A DNA stretch of 27,537 bases from an uncultured Eubacteriales bacterium (GTDB taxonomy: Bacteria > Bacillota > Clostridia > Oscillospirales > CAG-272): assembly GCA_900544985.1 (NCBI GenBank), contig UQXK01000023.1:1-27537 (forward strand). Reading direction: 5' to 3'. Position numbers and translations under genes: made by a program. The notes below the pieces were generated by a model that worked only from the letters and a program-made list of their open reading frames with translations, did not search any database and was not told the DNA's origin. Shown here piece after piece: positions 1 through 8,408 of this stretch (position 1 is the stretch's first letter; the number at the start of each line of letters is the position of its first letter).

Positions 1-2
1 TC

Positions 3-1085
3 ATTTCGATGACGATACTTTCCATATTTCTCGACGAGCTCGGATTTTTCCGATTTCTTGCAAGTATCACGCTCAAACATGCGCGAACGGGACAAATGAA
101 GCTTTTCCTCTATTTATATATAACAGTTTCGGTCCTTACCGTTTTCACATCAAACGATATAATAATCCTCTCTTTTACTCCGTTTATATGTTATTTCGCA
201 AAAAATGCGAAAATAGATCCTTTACCGTATCTCGCCGCGGAATTTGTCGCCGCCAACACTTGGAGTATGCTTTTCATCATAGGAAATCCGACAAACATTT
301 ATTTGGCAACGGCAAGCGGTATAGGATTTCTGGAATATATAAAATACAGTTTTTTGCCCACAATTTTCGGCGGATTTATCTCCTTTCTCGCGCTTTTTCT
401 GCTTTTCCGCAAAAAGCTGAACGCCCCTACGCAGGCGGAAAGCGAAAAAGTAAAAATAGAAGACAAGCTTTCCCTTTTTGTCGGCATAGCGCATCTCGGA
501 ATATGCACGGTATTCCTCGCGATAGGCTCATACATCGGAACAGAAATGTGGCTCGTCTCTTTATGCGCCGTTATAAGCCTTTTCATATTTAATATTATCA
601 TCGCACTATTCCGCAAGAAAAAACCGGAAGCTTTTATATGCTGTCTGAAACGCGCACCGTATCAATTAGTTCCGTTCGTTCTTTCCATGTTTGTGATAAT
701 AGTGGTCCTCGGAGACATCGGATTCACTGAAAAAACAGCGGCTTTGATAGGCGAAAAGCTTCCGATAATAAAATACGGCATATCTTCTTTCCTTTCGGCA
801 AACATTATAAACAATATCCCCATGAGCGTGCTGTTCTCTTCCATTATCGCAGAAAGCGGAAGTGCCGCGGGACTTCCGGCGGTGTTTGCCACGGTGATAG
901 GCTCCAATATCGGTGCGTTTTTTACACCCATCGGCGCTCTTGCGGGAATAATGTGGAGCTCTATAATCGGCAAACACGGAGTAAAATTCGGTTATACCGA
1001 TTTTCTGAAAGTGGGATTTACGGTTGCCGTCCCTACGCTCATATCTTCCCTTCTGGGACTTTTTGTATCCTTCCTCATATTCTGA
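3..1085 (+). CDS. ArsB/anion-permease family membrane transporter (5' end outside window)
   Basis: This is the C-terminal ~360 residues of a polytopic inner-membrane transporter of the ArsB/NhaD/citrate-anion permease superfamily. The reading frame is open to the window edge, so the N-terminus is missing and the ATG at 9 is probably internal. Counting from that ATG, the two family signature pairs are visible: TSND at 47-50 with GNPTN at 92-96, and NNIPM at 267-271 with GSNIGAFFTPIGALAG at 298-313. These match the inverted-repeat re-entrant hairpins known for this fold. Eight to ten hydrophobic segments are present, split by a charged cytoplasmic loop near 134-155. Substrate cannot be assigned: arsenite, or another anion or organic acid, is possible. 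No arsR or arsC is visible beside it, so an arsenic role is only a family-level guess. Confidence 0.85.
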   Translation: MSMTILSIFLDELGFFRFLASITLKHARTGQMKLFLYLYITVSVLTVFTSNDIIILSFTPFICYFAKNAKIDPLPYLAAEFVAANTWSMLFIIGNPTNIYLATASGIGFLEYIKYSFLPTIFGGFISFLALFLLFRKKLNAPTQAESEKVKIEDKLSLFVGIAHLGICTVFLAIGSYIGTEMWLVSLCAVISLFIFNIIIALFRKKKPEAFICCLKRAPYQLVPFVLSMFVIIVVLGDIGFTEKTAALIGEKLPIIKYGISSFLSANIINNIPMSVLFSSIIAESGSAAGLPAVFATVIGSNIGAFFTPIGALAGIMWSSIIGKHGVKFGYTDFLKVGFTVAVPTLISSLLGLFVSFLIF

Positions 1086-1245
1086 ACCGCATGACGCAGA
1101 ATCCGAATACGGATATTCCGATTTTCATTTTGCGAAATTCCCGACATTTCATGTAAATAATAAAAAACATAACTTTTTTCAAAAATTCACCGAATCAAAT
1201 CCTAAATCCGCGACTTATAGACGAAAGCTTTCAAAGAGGTGACAA

Positions 1246-2865
1246 ATGCATTTACCTGAAATTCAAAATCATATGGATTATTTGTTCAAAGTCGCGATGA
1301 AAAAATGCGGAAGATTAAACGAAGCGGAAGATCTTGTCCAGGAGGTTCTTCTCTGCGCTCTTCAATATCCGAAAGAGATAGAGGACATAAGAGCATGGCT
1401 TCTCACGGTACTGAACCGTAAATATTACGATATGCTGAGGAAGAAATACAAACTTCCCACCATAAGCATAGACGTACTGCCCGAAGAAGCAGAACCGTGG
1501 GAAACGGACGAAGACGATGAAAATATCGACGCTTCCGCTGTGCGCAGAGAAGCGGCATATCTTGCGGATAAATACCGCGCCGTTATTGTAAAGCATTACT
1601 TTTACGGCGAAAAAATACAGGATATCGCAAAAGATCTCGGCATTCCGAAAGGGACCGTACTTTCGCGCCTTTCCTGCGGCAGAGAACAAATGAGAAAGGG
1701 GCTAAATATGAACGAAGCATACGAAAAACAAAGCTATCAGCCTGAAAGACTTGATGTATGCTGTAACGGAACTCCCGGACTTAACAGTGAACCATGGTCA
1801 GTGGTAGAAGACGATCTTTTAAAACAGAACATTCTTATAACCGCCTATAAAGAACCGCTTACCGTCGTGGAAACAGCCCGCTCGCTCGGAATTCCCACAG
1901 CATATATCGAAAACGCGGTAAACGATCTTGTTTCGGCAGAGCTTATGAAAAAAACGGGAAACAAATATTTCACCGATTTTGAGATAACCTCTCCTGAACA
2001 AACGCTCGAAAAGCTCGATACGGAAATAGCTTTTATCGATGAGCATTACGAAGAAATATCGGATATCGTAAAGGAATACAATAAAGAAATCGCGAACACC
2101 GATGTTTTAAATGCTCTTTCAGATGAAAAGGCGGAAAAGCTGAAATATTACTTCACACTTCATCTTTTCTCCTCTGCCGCGCATATGGCGATGAAAAATT
2201 TACTTTCCTCCGATACAGAGGAATTTCCGGATCGTCCCAACGGAGGAAAATGGATAGCTTACGGAGCAAAATATCCGTTGGATTTCGATTTTTCAAAATA
2301 CCGTGCGTCAAAATACTTTTACGGCGGTATGAGAGAGAGCAAATTCAAAGATTTTCTCGGAGCGAAATCCATAAACTTAAAAGTATATGATTCTCAGCCG
2401 CAGCTCAACAAATATCAGTGCGGACCTGTATACATGGACGACGGAGATCTTGCAAAGCTTCTGTATATTATATCAAGAGGTATCCCCTTTGAAGCAACGG
2501 GTTTCGAAACTATGTTTTTGGAAGATATCCCACATCTTATAAAATGCGGCGTATTAAAAGACAACAGCACCGTAAATATTCCCATGATAACGCCCGACGA
2601 ATACAAGGCTCTCGATAAGATAAGAGCCGCGCACACGAAAGCTTTTGCGGATAAACTCGGCGCTTTGATAAAACCGATTCTTCCAAAGCTCAGACTCGAT
2701 ATTCCGAAGCATCTAGAAGAAAGAATCTGCGAAATAAGAAAGTATCATACGGGATTTTTCGCAATGGCTTTTGTCAAAAAATCCGTTGAACGCGGAGATT
2801 TTGATTTAAAATCATCTTTGCCTCCGATGGTATTTGTTGTAGACGATAGTAACAATATCCGATAA
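1246..2865 (+). CDS. ECF-like sigma-70 factor with long C-terminal extension (paralogue of 6473-8095)
   Basis: The first ~150 residues are an RNA polymerase sigma factor: region 2 at about 5-70 (acidic EAEDLVQE helix, then RAWLLTVLNRKYYD) and region 4 at about 100-152, with the helix-turn-helix around IQDIAKDLGIPKGTVLSRLS. A typical ECF sigma would stop near 180 residues. This one continues to 539, with a probable winged-helix segment at about 195-240 and a large domain I do not recognise. An AGAGGTGA ribosome-binding site lies six bases before the ATG. A second good site (GAAAGGGG, 1694-1701) precedes an internal ATG at 1708, exactly at the sigma/extension boundary. No anti-sigma gene is adjacent, so the extension may do the sensing; that is inference. 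Confidence 0.85.
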   Translation: MHLPEIQNHMDYLFKVAMKKCGRLNEAEDLVQEVLLCALQYPKEIEDIRAWLLTVLNRKYYDMLRKKYKLPTISIDVLPEEAEPWETDEDDENIDASAVRREAAYLADKYRAVIVKHYFYGEKIQDIAKDLGIPKGTVLSRLSCGREQMRKGLNMNEAYEKQSYQPERLDVCCNGTPGLNSEPWSVVEDDLLKQNILITAYKEPLTVVETARSLGIPTAYIENAVNDLVSAELMKKTGNKYFTDFEITSPEQTLEKLDTEIAFIDEHYEEISDIVKEYNKEIANTDVLNALSDEKAEKLKYYFTLHLFSSAAHMAMKNLLSSDTEEFPDRPNGGKWIAYGAKYPLDFDFSKYRASKYFYGGMRESKFKDFLGAKSINLKVYDSQPQLNKYQCGPVYMDDGDLAKLLYIISRGIPFEATGFETMFLEDIPHLIKCGVLKDNSTVNIPMITPDEYKALDKIRAAHTKAFADKLGALIKPILPKLRLDIPKHLEERICEIRKYHTGFFAMAFVKKSVERGDFDLKSSLPPMVFVVDDSNNIR

Positions 2866-3023
2866 ACCGTAACCGCTCGCATAACAAAATAATATATCTT
2901 TTTAAAAGACGTTCTTATTTACACTTTTTCAGATAGTTCTCCATAATTAAAATTTTCATTCTTATTTTTATACTCTTTTTCATAAAAACTTCCATAAATA
3001 TTTTTTGTTCTTAAATTTTCACG
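2866..3023. other. AT-rich intergenic stretch, no gene seen
   Basis: This is the non-coding gap between the sigma gene stop and the terminator hairpin. It is strongly AT-rich and contains no ORF with a ribosome-binding site. I see nothing else supportable in it. Confidence 0.6.
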
Positions 3024-3062
3024 CCTGCGATAAATATTTTTGTTTATCGCAGGTATTTTTTC
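3024..3062 (+). terminator. Rho-independent terminator
   Basis: A perfect 11-bp stem (CCTGCGATAAA, 3024-3034, with its complement at 3043-3053) has an 8-base loop and is followed by TATTTTTT. It lies 159 bases after the sigma gene stop and before the next promoter. Confidence 0.85.
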
Positions 3063-3107
3063 GCTTAAATCTGAAATTTTACATAAAATTCACTCTGAAA
3101 TCAACAC

Positions 3108-3154
3108 AACATCATATTTTTGATGTTCAATGTATCTGTAAAATAATTTATAAT
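3108..3154 (+). promoter_or_regulatory. Promoter with probable TetR operator
   Basis: A TATAAT box at 3149-3154 has a weak -35 (TTCAAT, 3126-3131) at 17-base spacing. An inverted repeat, AACATCA-N6-TGATGTT at 3108-3127, sits directly upstream and overlaps the -35. Because the operon it drives ends with a TetR-family gene, autoregulation at this palindrome is the natural inference. Confidence 0.5.
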
Positions 3155-3183
3155 GAAATCACAAAACAAAGGAGGATTTTATT

Positions 3184-3537
3184 ATGAATACAGACAAAAT
3201 TTACGCAGAAAGAATCGCAAGCGAATACGCCCCGAAGGAGACGTCAAAGATCATCGCACTGAAAAAGCTTGACAAAAAAGCAAAAATGCCCGCGACAATA
3301 TTCACATACACCTTCGGAATCATCTCCTCTCTCATTCTCGGAACAGGAATGTGCCTTTCCATGAAAATAATCGGAAACGGCTCCACTCTTATGTCTGTTT
3401 TGGGAATCATCATAGGAATCTTGGGCATTGTAGGCGCAGGTATAAATTATCCGCTCTACACAAAATTGCTGAAAAAAGGAAAGAAAAAATATTCTTTCGA
3501 GATAATGCAGCTTGCAAAAGAAATAAGCCGAGAATAA
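3184..3537 (+). CDS. Small two-TM membrane protein of unknown function
   Basis: This 117-residue protein has a charged, Lys-rich N-terminus (about 1-38), two hydrophobic segments (about 40-62 and 70-92) separated by a short GNGST turn, and a basic tail. I do not recognise a catalytic motif and assign no function. The ribosome-binding site AAAGGAGG stands ahead of the ATG at 3184. It is followed 29 bases later by a TetR gene, and both probably share the promoter at 3126-3154, so TetR may control this membrane protein's level. Confidence 0.8.
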   Translation: MNTDKIYAERIASEYAPKETSKIIALKKLDKKAKMPATIFTYTFGIISSLILGTGMCLSMKIIGNGSTLMSVLGIIIGILGIVGAGINYPLYTKLLKKGKKKYSFEIMQLAKEISRE

Positions 3538-3566
3538 AATATCTTTAATATAAGAGGTGGACAAGT

Positions 3567-4178
3567 ATGAATAAATCGGAAAGCAAATACTTCAAAACGG
3601 CAGAAAAAATGGACGCAGCCTTGATATCTCTGATAGCGAAAAAAGATTTTGAATATATCACCGTAAAAGAAATATGCGAAAAAGCCGATGTCAACAGATC
3701 CACCTTTTATCTTCATTACGAAAATACTTTCGATCTTCTCGAAGAGAGTATTCAGTACATGATGAAAAAATTTTATTCTTATTTTAATAATGAAGAGGAA
3801 AACATACATAAAAAAATATCGGATTCTCCCCAAAATGAGCTTATATTTATAGAGGCAAAATATCTGTTTCCCTATCTGTCTTATGTAAAAGACAACAAAC
3901 ATTTTTTTCTGACGGTATTGAAAAATCCGCAGCTTTTCAGGTCCGATAAAATATACGGCAAACTATTTCAAGACATATTCGATCCTGTTCTCAATAGGTT
4001 TTGCATTCCTTCATCAGAGAGAAATTATATGATGATGTTTTATTTGGGCGGAATGATGTCAATTATATCGGAATGGGTGAAAAACGACTGCGCCGAGCCT
4101 ATCGAAAAGATCATAGATATAATAGAAAAATGCATAAATGCCAAAGATTTAAAAAATCCGGATACAGAAAACAGATGA
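3567..4178 (+). CDS. TetR/AcrR-family transcriptional regulator
   Basis: The 203-residue protein starts with a TetR DNA-binding domain at about 14-60: an ITVKEICEKADVNRSTFYLHY helix-turn-helix, whose RSTFYLHY recognition-helix end is diagnostic of the family, then NTFDLLEE. The remaining ~140 residues are an all-helical ligand/dimer domain with no recognisable ligand signature. An AAGAGGTGG ribosome-binding site precedes the ATG at 3567. It is the second gene of a two-gene operon with the small membrane protein upstream, and a terminator follows. Likely a local autoregulated repressor; the effector is unknown. Confidence 0.88.
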   Translation: MNKSESKYFKTAEKMDAALISLIAKKDFEYITVKEICEKADVNRSTFYLHYENTFDLLEESIQYMMKKFYSYFNNEEENIHKKISDSPQNELIFIEAKYLFPYLSYVKDNKHFFLTVLKNPQLFRSDKIYGKLFQDIFDPVLNRFCIPSSERNYMMMFYLGGMMSIISEWVKNDCAEPIEKIIDIIEKCINAKDLKNPDTENR

Positions 4179-4201
4179 TCCAATTTATATAATTTTAAGC
4201 C

Positions 4202-4233
4202 AAAAGCAGCAGATGAAAATCTGCTGCTTTTTT
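4202..4233 (+). terminator. Rho-independent terminator
   Basis: A perfect GC-containing stem (AAAGCAGCAGAT with ATCTGCTGCTTT), a GAAA loop and a run of T follow the TetR gene. Confidence 0.9.
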
Positions 4234-4270
4234 ATATCTTTGCCTTTTTCAAATATTTTTAAAATTTATA

Positions 4271-4325
4271 TTGACAAGCAGAGCTTTTTGTACTATCCTA
4301 TGCATATACAATGCATTGCATAGTA
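4271..4325 (+). promoter_or_regulatory. padR promoter with overlapping inverted-repeat operator
   Basis: TTGACA (4271-4276), a 17-base spacer and TATCCT (4294-4299) form a good promoter. A 15-base inverted repeat (TACTATCCTATGCAT at 4291-4305 against ATGCATTGCATAGTA at 4311-4325, 13 of 15 positions pairing) covers the -10 box and start region. PadR proteins are known to bind dyads rich in ATGCAT/ATGT-ACAT half-sites, so this is the probable autoregulatory operator. Confidence 0.7.
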
Positions 4326-4359
4326 TTATGTAACATATAACATAAAAAGGAGGTAAAAG

Positions 4360-4677
4360 GTGGACTCACAATTAAAAAAAGGTCTTCTTGAAGTCTGCGT
4401 TCTGAAAACGCTGAAAAAAGAAGAGTCTTACGGATATAAAATAATACACGATGTGTCGCCGTATATAGAGATATCCGAATCCACGCTCTACCCTATTTTA
4501 AAGCGGCTCGAACAAACAAACTGCGTGACGTCACGCACAAAAGAATACAACGGGCGTCTTCGAAAATACTACATGATAACCGAACGCGGTAAAGAACGAA
4601 TAGAAGAATTTAAAAACGACTTGCCGGAACTTGATAAAGTATACCGTTTTATTTGCGATGAGGAGGAAACAAAATGA
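4360..4677 (+). CDS. PadR-family transcriptional regulator
   Basis: A 105-residue winged-helix protein of the short PadR type: LKKGLLEVCVLKTLKKEESYGYKII, then ISESTLYPILKRLE as the recognition helix, and a wing at RLRKYYMITERG. The length matches family members that regulate DUF1700/DUF4097 neighbours. The start is GTG at 4360, five bases after AAGGAGGT. The stop overlaps the next ATG by four bases (ATGA), indicating translational coupling with the downstream gene. It probably represses its own operon through the inverted repeat at 4291-4325. The inducing signal is unknown; envelope stress is plausible from the company it keeps. Confidence 0.92.
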   Translation: MDSQLKKGLLEVCVLKTLKKEESYGYKIIHDVSPYIEISESTLYPILKRLEQTNCVTSRTKEYNGRLRKYYMITERGKERIEEFKNDLPELDKVYRFICDEEETK

Positions 4678-5327
4678 CAAAAATCGAATGGATCGCAGAA
4701 CTAAAAAAGAATACGGAAAAATTGCCGTCGGAAGAACAAAACAGGATATTGGAATATTATGAAGAATTGTTCTCCGACAAGACCGAATCCGGAATGAGCG
4801 AGGAAGAGATAATAAACGAATTCGGAAATCCCCGCGACGTCGCGGAAAAATTGCTCAACGAAAGCCCTGCGGAAGAGGAAAAAACAGCTGCCCCGCGAGA
4901 AAACATCAAAGACGGCAACACCTCCTCCGACAGCCGAAAAACAGAGGAAAAGCCGAAGGAAGAATACAAACCGCCCGTTTACGAAAAGAAAAAACGCAGC
5001 GCCGGCTCGACGCTCGCTTTTATAACGCTGCTCTTGCTTTTCGGTTTTGTGGGGATGGGGATCCTTATAGCGGTGTGGGCTGTAATCCTCTCCGTCGTAG
5101 TCGTCGGAGCATCGGCGGCTTTCGCGGGAATCGTTCAGTTTTTTGTGAGCTTCACTCTCTTCAATTCCGGCATAGGTGCGGCGCTGGCTCAGCTCGGAAT
5201 ATCCATTTTTGCCGCGGGAATCGGCTTTATAATACTTGCAAACGCAAAAAGTCTATCCAAAATCGCCATATGGGTAAGCCGAAAAATATATTATATTTTC
5301 ATCGGCTGGTACGTATCCGGAACATAA
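4674..5327 (+). CDS. DUF1700 / HAAS-domain membrane protein
   Basis: The N-terminal ~65 residues (KIEWIAELKKNTEKLP, then EEIINEFGNPRDVAEKLL) form the helical HAAS/DUF1700 domain that typically follows a PadR regulator. A charged, low-complexity linker runs from about 65 to 110, then there are three strongly hydrophobic segments (about 110-145, 145-175 and 178-205). It overlaps padR by four bases and sits 48 bases before the DUF4097 gene. The family is thought to be a membrane partner of the PadR/DUF4097 sensory module; the mechanism is not known. Confidence 0.85.
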   Translation: MTKIEWIAELKKNTEKLPSEEQNRILEYYEELFSDKTESGMSEEEIINEFGNPRDVAEKLLNESPAEEEKTAAPRENIKDGNTSSDSRKTEEKPKEEYKPPVYEKKKRSAGSTLAFITLLLLFGFVGMGILIAVWAVILSVVVVGASAAFAGIVQFFVSFTLFNSGIGAALAQLGISIFAAGIGFIILANAKSLSKIAIWVSRKIYYIFIGWYVSGT

Positions 5328-5375
5328 GTATAAAGCCCTAAAATTACGAATGAGAGATTTCAGGAGGAATCCAAA

Positions 5376-6338
5376 ATGAAAAGAAAAGTTATTTACGCAA
5401 GTATTGCCGCTTGCTTTATAGGAATAATGTTGTGGTTAGTCGGAATGACAACTCTCGGCTGGGATTTCTGGGAGCTCGACGTAACAAAATACGAGCATAA
5501 AACATATACAACCGAAGAGAACATAGAAACCCTCGATATAGAAAATACGATCACCAAAATCATAATAAAACGCGGCGAGAGCTTCTATATTGATTATCAC
5601 GAGGACGTAAAAAATCCTTACACGGTAACATCAAACGGCGGAACGGTAAAAATATCGCTGAAAAACAAAACTCATCTCCCTTTTCAGCCGATGTTCAAGG
5701 GACTCAAAACCGCAAAATACACTATGACAATAACGCTCCCGAGCTCCGTAAAAAAACTGTATATATCCTCTTTAAGCGGCGTGACGCTGGAAAACATCGA
5801 CCTTGAAGATATAGATATAAAAACGGTGAACGGAAACGTATCTTTAAATTCCGTATCGGCTTCAAGTGCCAAAATATCCGTCGGCAACGGAAGCATAACC
5901 GCGGAAAAAACCGATATTTCCGACAGCATCACAGCAGATACAACAAACGGAGAGATATTATTCACGGACCTCTCCTGCAAAACGATCGATCTTACGACGA
6001 CCAACGGCAGAATAATCTCGAAAAACGTCACCGCCTTTAAAAATATGACACTCCACTCCGTAAACGGAGATATTATATCCGACAAAGTTTCCGCAGAAAA
6101 TTATCATGCGCAAATAGTAAACGGAGATGTAAAAGGAACTCTTCTCTGCCCGTATATCCACGCGCAAACGACAAACGGAAATATAGAACTTTCCATCACA
6201 GGCGCGCAATCCGACTACCGCGTAAGCGTATCATACACAAACGGCAAAACAAATATAGCGGATAAGCTCGACGGCGAAAACAGCCTGTCCGTAAAAACGG
6301 TAAACGGAAATATAAATGTATATTTTGTTCAGAATTAA
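5376..6338 (+). CDS. DUF4097 family beta-strand repeat surface protein
   Basis: This 320-residue protein has one N-terminal membrane anchor (about 7-27). A repetitive all-beta region follows, with regularly spaced TVNGN, TTNGE, TTNGR, SVNGD, IVNGD, TTNGN and TVNGN turns at about 20-residue steps. That pattern is the mark of the DUF4097 (LiaG-like) beta-helix. AGGAGG precedes the ATG at 5376. It is the third gene of the padR operon and probably projects outside the membrane. No enzymatic residues are apparent. A role in envelope-stress sensing or adhesion is known only by association for the family. Confidence 0.85.
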   Translation: MKRKVIYASIAACFIGIMLWLVGMTTLGWDFWELDVTKYEHKTYTTEENIETLDIENTITKIIIKRGESFYIDYHEDVKNPYTVTSNGGTVKISLKNKTHLPFQPMFKGLKTAKYTMTITLPSSVKKLYISSLSGVTLENIDLEDIDIKTVNGNVSLNSVSASSAKISVGNGSITAEKTDISDSITADTTNGEILFTDLSCKTIDLTTTNGRIISKNVTAFKNMTLHSVNGDIISDKVSAENYHAQIVNGDVKGTLLCPYIHAQTTNGNIELSITGAQSDYRVSVSYTNGKTNIADKLDGENSLSVKTVNGNINVYFVQN

Positions 6339-6350
6339 GACTGAACATAT

Positions 6351-6394
6351 AAAAAAAACACAGCTGTCCGATTTTTCGGATAGCTGTGTTTTTG
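6351..6394. terminator. Bidirectional terminator between convergent genes
   Basis: A 15-bp stem (AACACAGCTGTCCGA at 6357-6371 with its complement at 6376-6390, one G-U pair) has a TTTT loop. It is preceded by eight A and followed by TTTTG, so it can terminate both the padR operon and the convergent sigma gene. Confidence 0.9.
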
Positions 6395-6472
6395 TTGTGA
6401 GATTTTTTATTTAAGAGTAAATGCCATAAATAAACGGATAAATATATTGCCCCTGTATATTTTTACGCCGTT

Positions 6473-8095
6473 TTATTCGTTTGGAAGCTTGTCGCTGAAC
6501 ATCACAAGATCTGTTGTGACCTTTTCGTTTTCCGTGAGAGGTTTGAACGTTCCGTTTTTATAAAGTATATCCTTTACCATTATAGCCACGTCGTTTCCGA
6601 TAAAATGTTTTACATTGTCGTAAATTATGAGGTCCTGCATCTGCGGTGGATAATCTCTTGCTTCAAGTTCGGCGGCTTCGAGCGCATAATCTACAATTTC
6701 TCTCTTGAAATCATCGTCAAGCTCGGGTATGCTCTTTGAAAAATCGTTAAAGCACCCCCTCATTACCATTATATTTGCTTTGCCGTCGGAAATAAATTCG
6801 CGCTCACGAAGTCTGTCGAGCTTCTCCTTATCCGCCATATTGTTTTCTGACAGCATTCCGGTCATAAATTCGTAAAGATATTCGTAATCCTCTGACCTAT
6901 TATTTACCCATGCGCCTTTTCTTGTGCAATATCTCGTATCGACAGCCCAGGAATATATCTTGTATTTGCGCGAATCACGCGTCATGCTTCCGCAAGCCCA
7001 ATACGACGGCTTATCGGGAAATGCCGGTTTATAATCCTTGTCTCTCCGCGTACACGGAAGAACAACATTGGCAATATATTCGCCGCCGTCAAGAGTCTTT
7101 ATATAGTATTTCGAAATATCTTTCTTTATCGGAAGATTGCATTTCCACGAAACAGCGAAGAAAACTGCAAACGCTTCGAAAAGCTCACGGTTTCCTCCCG
7201 GAATATATACATCGGCAAATCCGGAAACCGCAGCTCTTACCTTCGGAACGTAACTTTGCGCGAGTTTTTCGGCAACTTCGAGTTTTTTGCGGTAAATATT
7301 TTCTTCCTGTTCAAGAGAAAATGTTTCCGGGTGAAATTGAACATATGTCGTAAATTTATCTCCCGCCTCTCTTACAAGAAAGCCGTTGTTTTCGAGCATT
7401 TCTATCTTGTCTTCTATAAATACGGGGGTTACACCGAGCTCTTCGGCAATTTCCTCTTTCGTTTTGGGAGAATGATAAACGCTGTAAACGATATTAAGAT
7501 TAAGCTTATCGCCGAGATAATAAGACGTATCTCCTTTATTTCCGGGATGTCCGTTGTGTCCGAAAACTTCCGCCTCTATCGGATTCAAACCGAGTTTTCC
7601 TATTTTTCTTTCCATATTAAAGCCCTCCTTGATTTTATTTTTTGCTTTATTAAGATGCCATTTGACCGTTCCGACAGGCATATTTAATTTTTTTGCGATC
7701 TCCGAAACAGTCTTGTTTTCGTAATAATAAGAAAAAATTATATTCCTGCGGGTCTTTGTAAGAAAAGCTATCTCGCGGCGGAGACGGAGCTTTTCCTCTT
7801 CGAAATCGTCGATGTCATAATCGTCGAAGAACGGGATATCCATTCCGTCGATAGAAAATCCCTCTGCTCTCTTCTTCGCGGAAACATACTTCGAATATAC
7901 GTGTTCGCTTATGCGAAATACATATCCTTCGAGATTGAATATCTCCTCCGATTTTATAAGAGACGGATATAATTCGCTTATAATGTCCGAGCATATCTCC
8001 TCAGCCTCATTGTACGAGAAGCTTTTCTTTACCGAAAAGCCGTAGATCTTCGGCAGATATTCGGTTATGATGCCATCAACTCTGTCTTTTTTCAT
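6473..8095 (-). CDS. ECF-like sigma-70 factor with long C-terminal extension (paralogue of 1246-2865)
   Basis: Sigma region 2 lies at about 5-72 and region 4 at about 100-155 (TVSEIAKKLNMPVGTVKWHLNK helix-turn-helix). The protein then continues ~385 residues, with a winged-helix-like segment at about 200-250 (KTKEEIAEELGVTPVFIEDK). Architecture and length (540) match the sigma gene at 1246, so the two are diverged paralogues. The ATG at 8101 is only two bases from GGAG, whereas the ATG at 8095 is eight bases away, so 8095 is preferred. A strong internal AAGGAGG (7624-7630) stands eight bases before an internal ATG at 7615, at the junction of sigma domain and extension, as in the paralogue. 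No anti-sigma gene is adjacent. Confidence 0.85.
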   Translation of the reverse strand: MKKDRVDGIITEYLPKIYGFSVKKSFSYNEAEEICSDIISELYPSLIKSEEIFNLEGYVFRISEHVYSKYVSAKKRAEGFSIDGMDIPFFDDYDIDDFEEEKLRLRREIAFLTKTRRNIIFSYYYENKTVSEIAKKLNMPVGTVKWHLNKAKNKIKEGFNMERKIGKLGLNPIEAEVFGHNGHPGNKGDTSYYLGDKLNLNIVYSVYHSPKTKEEIAEELGVTPVFIEDKIEMLENNGFLVREAGDKFTTYVQFHPETFSLEQEENIYRKKLEVAEKLAQSYVPKVRAAVSGFADVYIPGGNRELFEAFAVFFAVSWKCNLPIKKDISKYYIKTLDGGEYIANVVLPCTRRDKDYKPAFPDKPSYWACGSMTRDSRKYKIYSWAVDTRYCTRKGAWVNNRSEDYEYLYEFMTGMLSENNMADKEKLDRLREREFISDGKANIMVMRGCFNDFSKSIPELDDDFKREIVDYALEAAELEARDYPPQMQDLIIYDNVKHFIGNDVAIMVKDILYKNGTFKPLTENEKVTTDLVMFSDKLPNE

Positions 8096-8112
8096 AATCA
8101 TTACTCCGGTAC

Positions 8113-8149
8113 CGTTTGACTATATAGTGCAAAATAAATTTAAAAGGTT
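8113..8149 (-). promoter_or_regulatory. Possible ECF-type promoter of the sigma gene
   Basis: On the minus strand AACCTTTT (8149-8142) is followed 13 bases later by ACTATATAG (8128-8120), about 20 bases before the start codon. AAC-rich -35 elements are typical of ECF promoters, so autoregulation is possible. The ACTATATAGT core is itself a 10-base palindrome. This rests on one site only. Confidence 0.35.
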
Positions 8150-8237
8150 GGCGTTTATATAAAAATTTTTTTGAATTTTTCAGTTCTCCGCGGAAAATCC
8201 CCGCATTTTAAGAGATTTACTCATATATTGTCTTAAA

Positions 8238-8343
8238 TTTTATGATATAATAATCCCACAAACGTGACGTTTGTGTTTTTCCATACCCAAAACAGGCACA
8301 ATCTCCAAGAGGATATAGATTACTTCCGATTTTATGATATAAT
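8238..8343 (+). promoter_or_regulatory. Tandem extended -10 promoters with an intervening hairpin
   Basis: The 14-base string TTTTATGATATAAT occurs twice, at 8238-8251 and 8330-8343. Each contains an extended -10 (TGATATAAT) without a good -35. Between them, CACAAACG-TGA-CGTTTGTG (8257-8275) plus TTTTT looks like a small terminator or operator hairpin. The second copy sits about 65 bases ahead of the methyltransferase start. Confidence 0.45.
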
Positions 8344-8408
8344 TATATTATAAACAGATGTACAAGTCAAATCTTGCAGATACGCACATCTTCTCACAGG
8401 AGGAAAAA

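Noticed and set aside
3005..3187. 60-codon ORF spanning the terminator
   Set aside because: It runs across the terminator hairpin and promoter, with no ribosome-binding site.
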